From Blattamonas nauphoetae (taxonomy: Eukaryota; Preaxostyla; Oxymonadida): 63,233 bases of DNA. The notes beneath the pieces are model-generated. The model had not been told where the DNA came from, made no database searches, and was given only the letters and a program-made list of their open reading frames with translations. The stretch is taken from the NCBI GenBank assembly GCA_033064195.1, contig JARBJD010000394.1, forward strand, positions 1 through 63,233, in the 5' to 3' direction. Both the position numbers and the translations under genes were made by a program. This document shows positions 46,637 through 57,795 of the stretch, one piece after another; within the stretch, counting starts at the first letter, position 1, and every line of letters starts with the position of its first letter.

Positions 46637-49440
46637 ATGCGGTGGTCGGTCACATCATGCGATGACATCCCCCCAGACACTCTCTGTTCGGAACTCCTCA
46701 ACCAGCACTCTAGCGACAGCGCCCCGCTCCTTCTCTTCCTCGTCCCTGCCCAGCTCCACCTCGACCCATTCCACACCGAAGTCACCACCGCTGACATGAT
46801 CATTCTCGACGGAATGACACAGCAGAAACCAATGTTCTCCCTCCCACACTCGTTGGCTGTGGACGATGCTGATCTCTTCAACAGTGTGGCGGGAGTGTAC
46901 ACGGAGGGCCGACGGATTGTTTCGTAGAGTTACAGCCGAGAAGCAGATTGTTCGCGACAGCCATCTCTGAAACACACTTCTCTCGTTCGACAAAAGCAAG
47001 AAGCTGATCAACACATACCCCGTACTGAACGTTCTCACTCTGCACCAGCTGTATCTCATCTGGCTCAGACACAACGACGAGATTTTGCAGCACACGACGA
47101 GTCAGATCTGGGAAGAGAACAGGCATCAGATCACAGACAGTCTGCACAACTGGATTCGGCACTGTCTGCTCAGACTGGACACCGAGCACAAAGAAAAGGA
47201 CAACCTGTGGCACTCTCAGTCTCTCCAAATGACCAAACACAAACTCCTCTCGAATGATCCAGAAGTACAACGATTGGACATGAATGAAACCACACTCCGC
47301 GATTATTTCATCGCCGATGTTGCTGCCCATCTGTACACGCTCCTTCCGTTCGACATCACCCCAACAGACATCGATGGCTTCATCGAAGAAGAAGAGGAGC
47401 GAGCACATGCCAAGCCAGGATCTGACCTTCAGTGCAAAGAGAAGGGCGATAATCTCCGGATGAAGCTGATGGTCTTGCAGATGCTTGCCGAATACGAAAC
47501 TCGTCTTCCACATTTTGGGATGCACCTTCCACCACAATTCCAAACACAGCACTATCCAACACAGAACCCTCAGCCTCTCTCTCCCATCTCAGCCTACCAC
47601 GATCCGTGCCCACTATGGGATTTCGAGAGTGTCCAGTCACTGATGCAGAATCAGGAGGAAATCCGCGCGGCTCAGGAACAGCTGATCCGTCGCCTCAGAC
47701 GAACAATGGCTCTCCTCCAGCTTTCCGACTTCCAACCCATAATTTCAACGGACGGGTCTGAACGAGTGTCTGTCTCCTCTCTCCTCGTCCAAACTCCAAC
47801 AAATCCCTTCACTTACAACATCCTCACACCCGATCTGCTTCAATGGTGTGTCGCTAGACAGGCAGTTTGGCAGAATCACACCATCATGGAACGACACCAG
47901 CCACGTCACGCTCATCTCGTCCCCTGCCACAGCCACTGCCATCCCATCGCGAAGATAGTCGCGTCTGGCTTCCCCATCTTCGTCACCTTCCACCACCACG
48001 ATCGCTACATCCCCTCACTCACCCACAATCGAGACTCTTCCACAATGGATTTGCGTGGTGAACCTCGTCCACTCGTCATCGGCGGAAGGATGCAAGTCCT
48101 CACTCAGACGTACTTTCTGTGCTCCTCTCCCACTGCTCTGTCACACGACTTCTCAACCATCTTCGATCCGCGTCGCTTTGTCTCCTTCCCCTCGCACATT
48201 CACGGAGGAGTCACATAGCTTTTCATCTTCGATTGGATCCGAGATGTCCACGATATTCGCATCAACCTCCCAGGAACATCTGAGCAGGTGCTTGGAATGA
48301 CACCTGACGATCTGCACGCCTTCCGAATGCACATGCAGCCTCTGTGTATGGACACAACTTGGACGATGCTAATCGCATGACAGGCATGGAGAGTACAGAG
48401 GAGTGGAGGAGATCACTTTGGAGTGTGGAGACGTGACGCAGATTCACCAACCGTCTGACGTGGTGTGACAAGAGACTGTGCACGGGCTGTTTGTGGTGGG
48501 CGACATCCACGGCAACCCGAACGCCGCACTGTGTTGTTGTGACGTGATTGACGTGATTGTCAGACAACCGCCAGGACAGGCTGCCATTGTGTTCTGCGGC
48601 GACTTCATCGACAGAGGATCGTTCTCCTTCGAAGTGCTCACACTCCTACTCGTTTATCGAATGCGCTTCCCGAAACACGTCTTCCTCATCCACGGCAACC
48701 ACGAATCAAGTCTATTCACATACGAACAAACAAAGACGATTGATAAAAACACAACGCAAACTTTCTTCTGGAACGACTTCTTCCACGAGAAGTTCCCGAT
48801 TCAAAAGCACAAAGAACATCCTTTCACGCGTCTCCTCGATCTGTTCAAAGCAATGCCCTCAGCTGTTCTTTGCACACTCAGACACACATCAATTCAGACC
48901 GAGACTCCGATCATCGAAACGAGACGAATTCTGTGTCTGCATGGCGGCCTCAGCAGCATCATCCCCATCCCCAACCTCCACCAAATCATTAACCATCATC
49001 CACCCATCATGGATGACATTTACGCTCCGTCAGGCCTCTCCACACGACAGCTCGAACAGTGGTCGAGGCGCACCCAGCACTACTCCTTCAACTACGCTGC
49101 AAGTGTCGCTGACCCGTACGCTGCTGATGAACCTTGGAAGGGCAGATCTCGTTTCTCACCCATCACCACACGTGCCTTCATGGCAGCGAATCGCATCGAT
49201 CTCATCCTGCGCGGACACCAATGCCCGATGAACGCAGAGGGAAGTGCCGAGTCCCATGATGGATCAATTATCACGACTTTCGGAGCATTTGATTATTTTG
49301 GGGGGACCACTCCTCCTTATTTTGGAGAAATTCCTGAGATGCTGCTCGAATCAGAAGAGACTTTCACCTCTGTCATCTTCTTCATAATTAAGACAATCCA
49401 CCTGGATTCACTCGCCAAACTTGTTCGCTCTGCTGCATGA
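46637..49440 (+). pseudogene. PPP-family Ser/Thr phosphatase gene, decayed
   Basis: The C-terminal part (48478-49440, ending TGA) holds the PPP metal-binding motifs GDIHG, GDFIDRG (GDxxDRG), GNHES, then LHGGLS and RGHQ, in the right order and spacing. These coordinate two metals and phosphate in Ser/Thr phosphatases. Upstream, 47010-48218 reads as a long helical N-terminal region (YPVLNVLTLHQLYLIWLRHN, FDITPTDIDGF) not known from small PPPs. A TAG at 48216-48218 lies between HIHGGVT and LFIFDWIRDVHD. In-frame TGA codons near 46975 and 48460 and two single-base frame changes near 48350-48390 interrupt the link to the catalytic part. The first ATG with good coding is 46637. Catalytic residues remain, but the gene as read is broken or badly sequenced. 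Confidence 0.6.
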
Positions 49441-49533
49441 TCTCACTCCAACTTCTTATTCACTGTTATATTTTTGTTCATTTTCTGTTTGTTTTTTGTG
49501 TACATGCAATATTCCCACTTTTCCAAAGAGTTC

Positions 49534-50881
49534 AATTGGGTGATTCTCAGTGAAATAAGGCAAGCGTCGCCAAATTACACAGACGCAGAAACTCTCCAAA
49601 ATAATCAACTATTTTCGTCTATCATCTCGAAATACATCATTTGTGAACTTTTTTCATTTTCAAAAAACATAGAAGTTCTCTCGATCAACCAGTCACGGAC
49701 AAAAGTTTACGGGCACCCAGGTCTGCATTTATGAACAGGTGATTTTTTCTCATTTTTTCTTAACCACTTCACCCCATTGAAAGACAACAATTTTTCAAAT
49801 ATAAAACCAAATAAGTGTAGTGAAGTGAAAATCGAGATGTTCGACTGATGTGCCCTGGGAGGCACATCCGATCGCGGCCATCACGAAATGTCTCCTCTTC
49901 CGAGAAGAGGAGATGTGACCTGTATAGTCTGTTCCTCCAGTAAGAACCGATTGGTTCCTCTCCGTACTGAGATCCTGGAGGATCTGTGACAAAAAAGTGC
50001 ATTTCCTTTCTTCCTCATCTCTGTTCAACTCACGGTGTAACTCTACCAACCTCTCTAACTGGTTGTGAGAATGCTTATTATACCCCTGTCCGACGCGGTG
50101 CTGACAAATGTGGAAGATTGGAATGCATGCGAACTTCTCCGAATCTCGAAATCTCTACAGCATGTCAGTGTTTGTGAGATGAATAAAGAAATATCTTTAT
50201 TTGAGTCAGACAAATCGTTTGGTAGAGTTACACCGTGAGTTGAACAGAGATGAGGAAGAAAGGAAATGCACTTTTTTGTCACAGATCCTCCAGGATCTCA
50301 GTAAGGAGAGGAACCAATCGGTTCTTACTGGAGGAACAGACTATACACATCACATCTCCTCTTCTCGGAAGAGGAGACATTTCGTGATGGCCGCGATCGG
50401 ATGTGCCTCCCAGGGCACATCAGTCGAACATCTCGATTTTCACTTCACCACACTAATTTAGTTTTATATTTGAAAAATTGTTGTCTTTCAATGGGGTGAA
50501 GTGGTTAAGAAAAAATGAGAAAAAATCACCTGTTCATAAATGCAGACCTGGGTGCCCGTAAACTTTTGTCCGTGACTGAACACAGAAATTTCATGTTTTT
50601 TCCATTTTTCTCTTTAATGGATGATTTATCTCTGTTCTATCACACAGATACATCTTTTTTTGTTGATTTACATCCTTTCTCTCTGTTTAAACGTCTTCTG
50701 TGAGAAAAAGTGTGTACAAATGTGCTGATCTTAAAACGGCTATTTCGAGCGCGATCAGGCTTGAAATCCAAAAATTCACATGTCCTCTGTCTGCAGAGCA
50801 GATGTGTAAGAAATAGGGAAAAAATGAATTTTACAAACGCACCATAGTGTTTTGCCTTATTTGACTGAGAATCACCCAATT
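49534..50881. mobile_element. Outer inverted-repeat element, 1348 bp
   Basis: Both ends carry a 30-bp inverted repeat, AATTGGGTGATTCTCAG onward at 49534-49563 and its inverse at 50852-50881, matching at 29 of 30 positions. No transposase frame is present. It is interrupted by the foldback at 49690-50578. Without that insert the element would be about 460 bp, a typical MITE size. Target duplication was not clear. Confidence 0.7.
49690..50578. mobile_element. Foldback element, 360-bp arms, inserted in the outer element
   Basis: Arms 49690-50049 and 50219-50578 are inverted copies at about 98 percent identity; ends read CAGTCACGGACAAAAGTTTA, resembling Tc1/mariner-type ends. AAC flanks both sides, a possible 3-bp duplication. 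Each arm carries an 80-90 codon reading (RNDEEERKCTFLSQILQDLS on the inside) and the 169-bp centre reads as coding (WNACELLRISKSLQHVSVCE). The inner sequence looks like a captured host-gene piece. Confidence 0.75.
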
Positions 50882-51008
50882 CGACATTGTTCTGGTGCGA
50901 TCATGTCAATGTATTTTCTGTCCATACCTTGAAATTGACGACAAAAGTGGTCTGCCATCGTTAAATTATGTTCTTACGCGTTCCATGAGTTGACATGCGT
51001 AAAGCGTG

Positions 51009-52105
51009 ATGGTGGAGGCGATCTCGGCTTCAATCATCAACTCCATGCAACACGAACAGAATGATCATTTCTCCGTCGATTTTTCTCCTACAACGAATAT
51101 AACTCAGAAATTGTCTGTTGTTTTCCCGACATTTCAACAAAATTCCGAACTGAAAAATCCCGTTTGTTTTCTACTCGATTTATCTTCCACTGATTATATA
51201 ATCAGGTCCTACCTCATCTTGAAATGGTGTCTGGGCCGTTTCAATGTTTTCGTTCGATTGCTTTGAAATTTCTACTCGAAATAGCATCTCGTCTGAAACT
51301 TCACTCATTTTTCTCATCTTTTGATGAATCAGAATCGCCAGATATGATTGATATGATGATTGAACTTGGCTGTGTTCAACACTTTGCTGTCTTTTGTAGT
51401 CTTTCAGAGCCAAAAGAATGTCCAGTTTGTTCTTCCATCCTTCGTCTCACATTCCCGATCAGGAAGAACTCCCGGAACTTATTCTTCTTCTCCGTATCTT
51501 CCTCCAATCTGTGAAACTTTTCCATCATCTTGACAGTTGAATCATCATCGGTTGTATGGATGGAGATAGCTCAATCGTCGATCGCATCGTTCTTGCTTCG
51601 TTGTCTTCAACATTGCACATCGGAAAAAGTCCTGGAAATGGTATTTTGTTATTCCATCCTTCAAATTTCATCCCTTCAGAGTGGATCCTGCCTCCAACTA
51701 TTATGTTCGGATCTCAAAGTCTCGCAGACTCTTTTTATCTCGAACCAGACACTTATTCGAGACATATTTCTGAGATTTGAAGAAAAGCCGCCGTCGACCG
51801 TAGTTTTAAAAGTGTTAGCTCAGATGGTTTACTCACCGTGTCTGGGATTGGCAACACTTTCCCTTTCGACGCTCACACAGCTCTCGGATGTTTCTCCACG
51901 TGCAATCTCGTTTCTTTCTCAGTACAATATGCTTCCACGCCGACTTACTCACACTACTCATCCAATATTGTTCCCAAAACGACTTTGTCAAACGATCTCC
52001 AACTCTCAGCCAAAAAGTTGCGTGTTCTCCAGTGTAGCAGATCCACTGCTCCCAAATCGGCATTGTCTTGGTCAAGTGAAGAGAGGAGAGCTGAGAACGA
52101 TATGA
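51009..52105 (+). CDS. Helical-repeat host protein of the local family, broken
   Basis: ATG 51009 (MVEAISASIINSMQHEQND) leads through a 44-bp intron (51162-51205, GTTTGTTTTC to ATAATCAG) into VLPHLEMVSGPFQCFRSIAL, then MIDMMIELGCVQHFAVFCSL and PKECPVCSSILRL. A frame change near 51445-51460 and a TGA near 51535 separate this from the next coherent part (51545-52105), LLRCLQHCTSEKVLEMVFCY, ending TAA. Length and helix pattern match the helical-repeat family seen at 55248. Probably a decaying member. Downstream to 52450 more protein-like reading in shifting frames continues. Confidence 0.5.
51162..51205 (+). other. 44-bp intron
   Basis: GTTTGTTTTC donor, ATAATCAG acceptor, phase 0, joining NSELKNP to VLPHLEM. 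Confidence 0.65.
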
Positions 52106-53055
52106 TCAAATATAGCTGAATTCCTCCAGCAGATCAATTGCATAAAGGACAATCTTCCACGTCATCCTCCAACATGAAGAACAAGATGACCGATTCAAAC
52201 AACTCAAGCCCACTCTTCTTTCTCCCAATAACAGGAACACGAAGAAGAAACTCGATCTTCTCTCACATCCTCCGCAAACGTTAACAACTGCAGTGCATAT
52301 TCATATCCCCCCTGTCTCCTCATAGCCTCATATTCAGTTTGACAGATCATGAGTCCCACTTTATTGTTCATTTGTTGTCCGCAGACTGGACAATCTCTAT
52401 TTCACTTCACAGCTCTGTTTAAAACAAGAGATTTCTTAAGAATCTGAAGGGTCTTCAACAAACGAGCATTTTCATTTTTTCGTCCACTTCCAGAAAAGTA
52501 TGGGTATTTTTGGAAAGCCCTGCTTCTGATTCGTCCTATTCTTCTCGTTCCACATTCTTCTCAACTAGTCGATCACACACTCAACCGAATCAACAAATCC
52601 ACTCTCTCCTCTCACAGATCGCCCACACTAACTCCAAACACTTTCTCGTTCTAGCTCTCCATCGCCAGCATCTCCTCACTCGCCAACGGATCGTCCGGCA
52701 GCCCCACCTCAGCCAGAAGAACATCTTGGACTTGCTTTCGAACTCAGCGCAGATTCTGTCATAGATACTTGTTGTGATGCTGCAATATGGAAGAAAGGAC
52801 CAATTGTAAGCATTGACACTTTTTCCCGCGTTGAGTGCACTGGGCTCGCAAAAAACACCGATCATTGCAATTCCTCGCTCGCTTGGAAAAATGCTTGAGA
52901 GGCGACAGATTTTGGAGCGGCACCGGATCTTCTTGCTTTCAGAAGAATACCCAGAATACAAACGAGAGACAGGCAGATCGGGGAAGACCATTCTCCACAC
53001 TCGACTGACCGTTAGGAAATCGCGAGGGATTAGAGGAAAAAGAATATCAGAATAG
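52106..53055. other. Decayed coding and a dispersed repeat end
   Basis: 52130-52450 is a degraded tail of the preceding gene family. 52503-52526 is the inverted copy of the repeat end at 16160. 52590-53055 has no coherent plus-strand frame; the long minus-strand frame here is opposite a better plus-strand candidate. Confidence 0.35.
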
Positions 53056-53541
53056 ACTTTAGATGATGCAGAGGAAGACATACTGTTTGCAGCATCAAAT
53101 TCAAACCGAACAGATGAAGTCCCATCGCATCTTGGGAAGGATGGAAAAAACAATCCCAAAACTGACCTTCCCGAAGTTGAACTACACGATGCCACGGTTG
53201 TCCGTCCTCTCTCGACCGCCCCTGCCTTCTCCTCCCAAAACCAACCGCTAATCACAATACTGAGATCTCGATTCGTCACAAACAAAACCGCGCCTCGCCG
53301 CCCCCTCGTCCTCCCCGTTCTCCTCACTCACTTCCCACCACTCGCCCACCGACCCCTTCCGCGCTGTGCTCTCGTCCCTGTTCGTATTCCTCTGCTCTGC
53401 GACGGTTCTGACGGCGTCGATCCAAGCGGCGTTGCACATCCACGAAGCGGGCATCGCTCGGCTGTTCTCGCTTTCAATTTTACAAACTCGCACTCCCTAT
53501 TCGCCATCCCCATCTCCCAGAATCGAGCTCATTCCTTCTGA
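53056..53541 (+). CDS. Unrecognised open frame without ATG start
   Basis: A 161-codon plus-strand frame opens after TAG at 53053 and ends at TGA 53539-53541. It starts TLDDAEEDILFAASNSNRTD, goes through a Pro-rich stretch (APRRPLVLPVLLTHFPPLAH), and near the end the adjacent frame carries on protein-like sequence to 53659. No family is recognised. It could be an exon of a larger gene. Confidence 0.3.
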   Translation, partial: TLDDAEEDILFAASNSNRTDEVPSHLGKDGKNNPKTDLPEVELHDATVVRPLSTAPAFSSQNQPLITILRSRFVTNKTAPRRPLVLPVLLTHFPPLAHRPLPRCALVPVRIPLLCDGSDGVDPSGVAHPRSGHRSAVLAFNFTNSHSLFAIPISQNRAHSF

Positions 53542-53839
53542 AGCAGTTCATCCGGTCTTAACCATAAATTTGGATTTCACTCTCATCTCAATTGTTTTGG
53601 ATATATCATCAATTTTATGTGCAAATCCAAGAATTATTCACTGTTTATTCTTCGGATGACATTCAGAAACTCGGAAATTTACATCATATACGCCATAATT
53701 GTGAGTCACAAAAAGACTCATGTTATTGTTCGATCTAATGAACATTTTCATTTCATCTCGGTTTTCTATTCAGATATCATATATTTCAAGAAGGAAAATA
53801 GTGAAAAGAAACGAAATGGTATTGCAGAAATTAACTGGG

Positions 53840-54169
53840 ATCAGATCCGACTGGGATCACTGGGATCAAATCAGAAGCCTGCCTATCTATCTCACGATCC
53901 CAAGTTGTCTGACATTCTTCGAAAATGATGAATCGATCTGGTGTTTTCTATCTTCAATTGTCGGTATCCAGCGGGAATGGAACAAAAGACGGGGATATCA
54001 GCGACAGGTATGGAAGGAACTGCGTCGAATGCTGAGAATTGAGGGCATCGAAGATGCGATTGAGGAAAAGCACCGAAACGACACAAACACCTTTTTTGGA
54101 AGATTATGTGTTACCTACTCGACTGAATGGAACAACCTGCAGGGCATGAACCTTCCAGAATCAGAATAG
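53840..54169 (+). pseudogene. Partial duplicate of the 55248 helical-repeat gene
   Basis: Reads LTIPSCLTFFENDESIWCFL and GIEDAIEEKHRND, matching the C-terminal third of the gene at 55248-56279 (LTIPSCLTFFENAHSIYSFL). Similarity continues about 100 bp past the coding end in both copies (CTGCAGGGCATGAACCTT, CAACAAACACTGTTTGTGTG). Only the 3' part is present, so it is a truncated duplicate. Confidence 0.7.
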
Positions 54170-54199
54170 AAACAGACAAGAACCTGCGACTCTTTTGGC

Positions 54200-55247
54200 C
54201 AATTTCTGACATCTTTTGAACAACAAACACTGTTTGTGTGCGATCTTTGTCGGCTCTGGTGCATCCTAAAAACATGGATGTGAGGGAGAGAAGGAAGAAG
54301 AAAAGAGGAGAAAGTGTCCGACTACCCTCCCGCACATCTCTCTGCCTGTGTTGGCCACAGCAGACGAAGCTCGACATCGCTGTTCGTCGCTCTCACCGAC
54401 GACGCGGCAACTAATGACAGGCTGTCACCTCACTCTTCGCCAAAGCAAATCCCAACCGACTCGACGGAAGGATGAGATTGCTGTTGGCTGACTTGGGGGG
54501 AAGGACCACAAGCGAACAGGACGGCGGGCAGATCAACAGAACACTGACACAGCTGATCACATGGCTTACCACGTTGTCTCCGCAGCAACCGCGATTGTGG
54601 TCTGACACACATCACATCATCGCCTTCGCTCACTCCATGCGTCGGTGCTGTCTGGTGACAGCAAGGACAGTTGGCGACACTCGGATCCCTGTCGAGTGAC
54701 CAGCAGCAGCAGAAATGGCATCAGGAGGAGACGATGTGAAGACAGTCGAGAGTGAAGAAGACTGGAGGAGTTGATGAGTGAGTTTTGAAGGGAGTGATGA
54801 AAAACAAGAAGCTTGTCGCGTTGAAGGTGAAGGAATCGGAGAGGAGGCAGGGGACAGTGCGAGAGGAGAGCGTTGCACTGGCACAGGCGATTTAGAGTGA
54901 AGATTGAAGAATGTGGACGCGAGACAGAAGGAACTGGTTGTGTCTGAGGCTGATGAACTGGAGGACAGGACTGGAAAGGGAGAGGAAGAGATGAGGATTG
55001 GAGAGGGAGTGTGGAACAAGGAGATGAGGGATCTTCGGTGGAAAGAATAGAAGCTGAAACCAGACCAGGATGAGAAAGTGTCGATAGAGGGATGAATGTG
55101 AGTACTCGTTGATCGCAAAAAGTGATGACCTTTCAGATTTCGTTAGTTGATTGTCACTGTTCCATTCGGACATCTGTTTCATCTCACTCTATTCTTTTTC
55201 TCATCATTCTGGCCCATAACAAGCGTATTGTCTCTGACTCTGAAAGA
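54200..55247. other. Unassigned, one coding-like stretch
   Basis: 54411-54699 (+) reads RMRLLLADLGGRTTSEQDGG and is protein-like but unrecognised. 54700-55120 is a Gly/Glu-rich purine tract with no gene. 55120-55247 precedes the next gene. Confidence 0.35.
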
Positions 55248-56279
55248 ATGATTGCGATTGACGAGAAAAAAGTCACATCCACTCGTTCTCCTTGTGCTGG
55301 TATCGCTTCACACTGCTTTTCATTTTCTCCAGATTGTTCTGCTTTCCTGAATTGGAACGAAGAAAAACTCGTGACTACATCCGAAAAGCCCGCTATCTTT
55401 CTATCTATCGTTGCAACTGTGAAGTCTCAGCATGCATTTGTTGACATTCTGGAAGCTAAAGCTGTGAAATTTCTCGAATCGGTGGTTCCGTTCAATCGAG
55501 AATCAACTGAAGCTTTTCTCAACAGCTTTGCATCGTTTCCTGGTGATTCTTCGACCAACTTCATACAATCCATTGTGGTACTCGTTTTAACACCCAATCA
55601 AGCAATCGCCAAAGCAGCAATGAAGATGCTTGAAAAGCTCTTCTCATGGTGTTCAGCCAAAGTCCGACTTGCCCTCGTCAAAGCTGATCTGATCCATCAA
55701 CTTATCGTGACTCTCAATCCATTGTCTCTTTCATTTGTAGAAGCAGTCGATATCCACAACTATCTGATTCATTTCGTCTTGAATTCTGTCTGGTTCACAA
55801 CTCCAGATGGACTGGACCAACTCGAAATTAAAGATGACTATGAGCATCAAACTCTTTTCGAGACGGTTTTCAAGAAAGTTCTCTTCCCTTCGGAGAAGTA
55901 TATCTGCCGTGTGTGTGCGAACCGATTTTCGATCTTCGATGGTGAGCAATCCAGGGATTTCCTGACACTCCTTGCTCGAATCCTCAAAATATCTCCTTAC
56001 TATCAACCGACAATGGATTTGGTCCTGAATATGCCAGTGTTTCTCACAATTCCAAGTTGTCTCACATTCTTCGAAAATGCTCACTCAATTTATTCTTTTC
56101 TGACTAATATGGTCCGGGCACGAGCAGAATGGAACAAAACAGGCGGAATTGTGCGACAGATGTGGAAAACAGTGGATCGAATGTTGAGAAAGGAAGGGAT
56201 CGAAGATGGACTTGAGACAAAGCTGCGAAACGACAAAGACACCTTTTTTGGAAGATTGGTTGCTACACATTCGATTTAA
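55248..56279 (+). CDS. Helical-repeat (HEAT-like) host protein
   Basis: ATG 55248 (MIAIDEKKVTSTRSPCAGIA) to TAA, 343 residues, one clean exon. The start is chosen because this N-terminus recurs in the family as I know it, while the longer upstream frame is low in coding character. It has helix pairs such as FIQSIVVLVLTPNQAIAKAA and LVKADLIHQLIVTLN, with a conserved tail SCLTFFEN and WKTVDRMLRKEGIEDGL. After TAA the reading WSNLQGMNL is conserved with the duplicate at 53840-54169, so the natural end may lie about 15 codons further in the ancestral gene. This family is strongly expanded in oxymonad-like genomes, as far as I recall. No enzymatic motif; probable protein-protein scaffold. Confidence 0.7.
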   Translation: MIAIDEKKVTSTRSPCAGIASHCFSFSPDCSAFLNWNEEKLVTTSEKPAIFLSIVATVKSQHAFVDILEAKAVKFLESVVPFNRESTEAFLNSFASFPGDSSTNFIQSIVVLVLTPNQAIAKAAMKMLEKLFSWCSAKVRLALVKADLIHQLIVTLNPLSLSFVEAVDIHNYLIHFVLNSVWFTTPDGLDQLEIKDDYEHQTLFETVFKKVLFPSEKYICRVCANRFSIFDGEQSRDFLTLLARILKISPYYQPTMDLVLNMPVFLTIPSCLTFFENAHSIYSFLTNMVRARAEWNKTGGIVRQMWKTVDRMLRKEGIEDGLETKLRNDKDTFFGRLVATHSI

Positions 56280-56479
56280 TGGAGCAACCTGCAGGGCATG
56301 AACCTTACGGAAAAGGAATAAAAGCTGACAAGGACCCACGACTCTTTGACACCGTTTCTGACTTGTTTTGGGCAACAAACACTGTTTGTGTGTGATCATT
56401 ATCGGGTCTGGCATCGCCTCATGGTTTGACAGAACAATTCGTCCCATCCATTTATTATTCGGGATACTCTGTCATTCCT

Positions 56480-56900
56480 TCACCACCAACACTCTCCCAC
56501 TCCCCTCTGCCTCTCCCTCACCACCAACACCCTCCCACTCCCCTCTGCCTCTCCCTCACCACCCACACCCTCCCACTCCCCTCTGCCTCTCCCTCACCAC
56601 CCACACCCTCCCACTCCCCTCTGCCTCTCCCTCACCACCCACGCCCTCACCCTCCCACTCCCCTCTGCCTCTCCCTCACCACCCACACCCTCCCACTCCC
56701 TCTGCCTCTCCCTCATCACCTACACCCTCCCACTCCCTCTGCCTCTCCCTCACCACCCACACCCTCCCACTCCCTCTGCCTCTCCCTCACCACCCACGCC
56801 CTCACCCTCCCACTCCCCTCTGCCTCTCCCTCACCACCCACACCCTCCCACTCCCCTCTGCCTCTCCCTCACCACCCACACCCTCCCACTCCCCTCTGCA
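56480..56900. repeat. 38-bp minisatellite
   Basis: Unit CACCACCCACACCCTCCCAC followed by TCCCCTCTGCCTCTCCCT, about 11 copies, with one-base deletions and a CGCCCTCACC insertion in some units. Pure pyrimidine/A on this strand. It lies between the helical-repeat gene and the second Polinton relic. Confidence 0.85.
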
Positions 56901-57179
56901 GTAGTGGTATAAGCGAAATGGGAACCAAACTGGCATAGGTGATACTCCTAGGAGAATTGGAACGAGAAATCATTTTGAATCTCAGAGCCAATTGATTTTT
57001 TTTAATATGACTCATTCTAATTTCCATCTCACTTACTACTGAAAATATTGACATTTCAGAGTAGTCAATATTTGGCCGTAAATTCAAAAATAAAGGCGAA
57101 AAACGGACCTCTTGAAAAGTGTCTTTTTTGAAGCAAATTTTGAGTACTTTTAGAAAACAACGTCGATTTCTTTTTTTAT

Positions 57180-57201
57180 TCAATTTTTTAATTTGTATAA
57201 A
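57180..57201 (+). promoter_or_regulatory. Shared AT-rich start motif, copy 2 first ORF
   Basis: TTTTTTAATTTGTATAAA ends directly at ATG 57202, the same context as at 59502, 59935 and in copy 1. Confidence 0.5.
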
Positions 57202-57795
57202 ATGAGCAGCGTCTTGACACCAACACAACTACTGGAACTTTTGGACAAAGAAGATTTGAAAATGAAATCACCTCCAACTCTCAATCGACAAGGAACAACA
57301 TATCTCACAGGAAGCACTTTCGAATACTATCTCGAAGAGAAATCAGATGAAACTTATCAAGTGTACGTCAATAGTTTCGTCAAAGGATACAGACCACATC
57401 TGAATCGTCAGAAATATCTTCGACCAGCAAATCGTTGCACAAAAGAGAAGCTTATTGAATCAATGAAAAATGAAAATTGTGAACTCATTTCTGAATACAC
57501 TCATTCAAGTACTCCAGTAACATATCGACACGAAGGAATTGAATGGATAGTGATCCCATCAAAATGGATGAAAGGATTCAGAACTCATCAGAACAAACGA
57601 AAAAGATACACACAATCGTTTGTTGAAAATGAATTGAAAAAAGAGAATTGTGAACTCATTGGAACATACACAAAGGTACTTGAGCCATTCAAATATCGCG
57701 ATTTACGAACAAAGAATGAGTATTACGTTCGCTTGGACAATTGGTTGTATTTTGGAGACCGTCCTCACTTACGAAAGTATCATGAAAGGTCATGA
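57202..57795 (+). CDS. Small Polinton ORF with three related modules
   Basis: 197 codons from the ATG placed by the shared start motif. Three related modules of 60-70 residues, with NCELISEY and YTQSFVENEL between the second and third, and R-P-H at module ends. Related to 59502-59891 and to 12804-13229, which each have two modules, so the family varies in module number. Function unknown. Part of the fossil element. Confidence 0.6.
   Translation: MSSVLTPTQLLELLDKEDLKMKSPPTLNRQGTTYLTGSTFEYYLEEKSDETYQVYVNSFVKGYRPHLNRQKYLRPANRCTKEKLIESMKNENCELISEYTHSSTPVTYRHEGIEWIVIPSKWMKGFRTHQNKRKRYTQSFVENELKKENCELIGTYTKVLEPFKYRDLRTKNEYYVRLDNWLYFGDRPHLRKYHERS

Noticed and set aside
52590-53327. 245-codon minus-strand frame, Arg/Ser/Cys-rich
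   Set aside because: It lies antisense to a better plus-strand frame (53056-53541), has skewed Arg/Trp composition typical of shadow frames, and matches no family.
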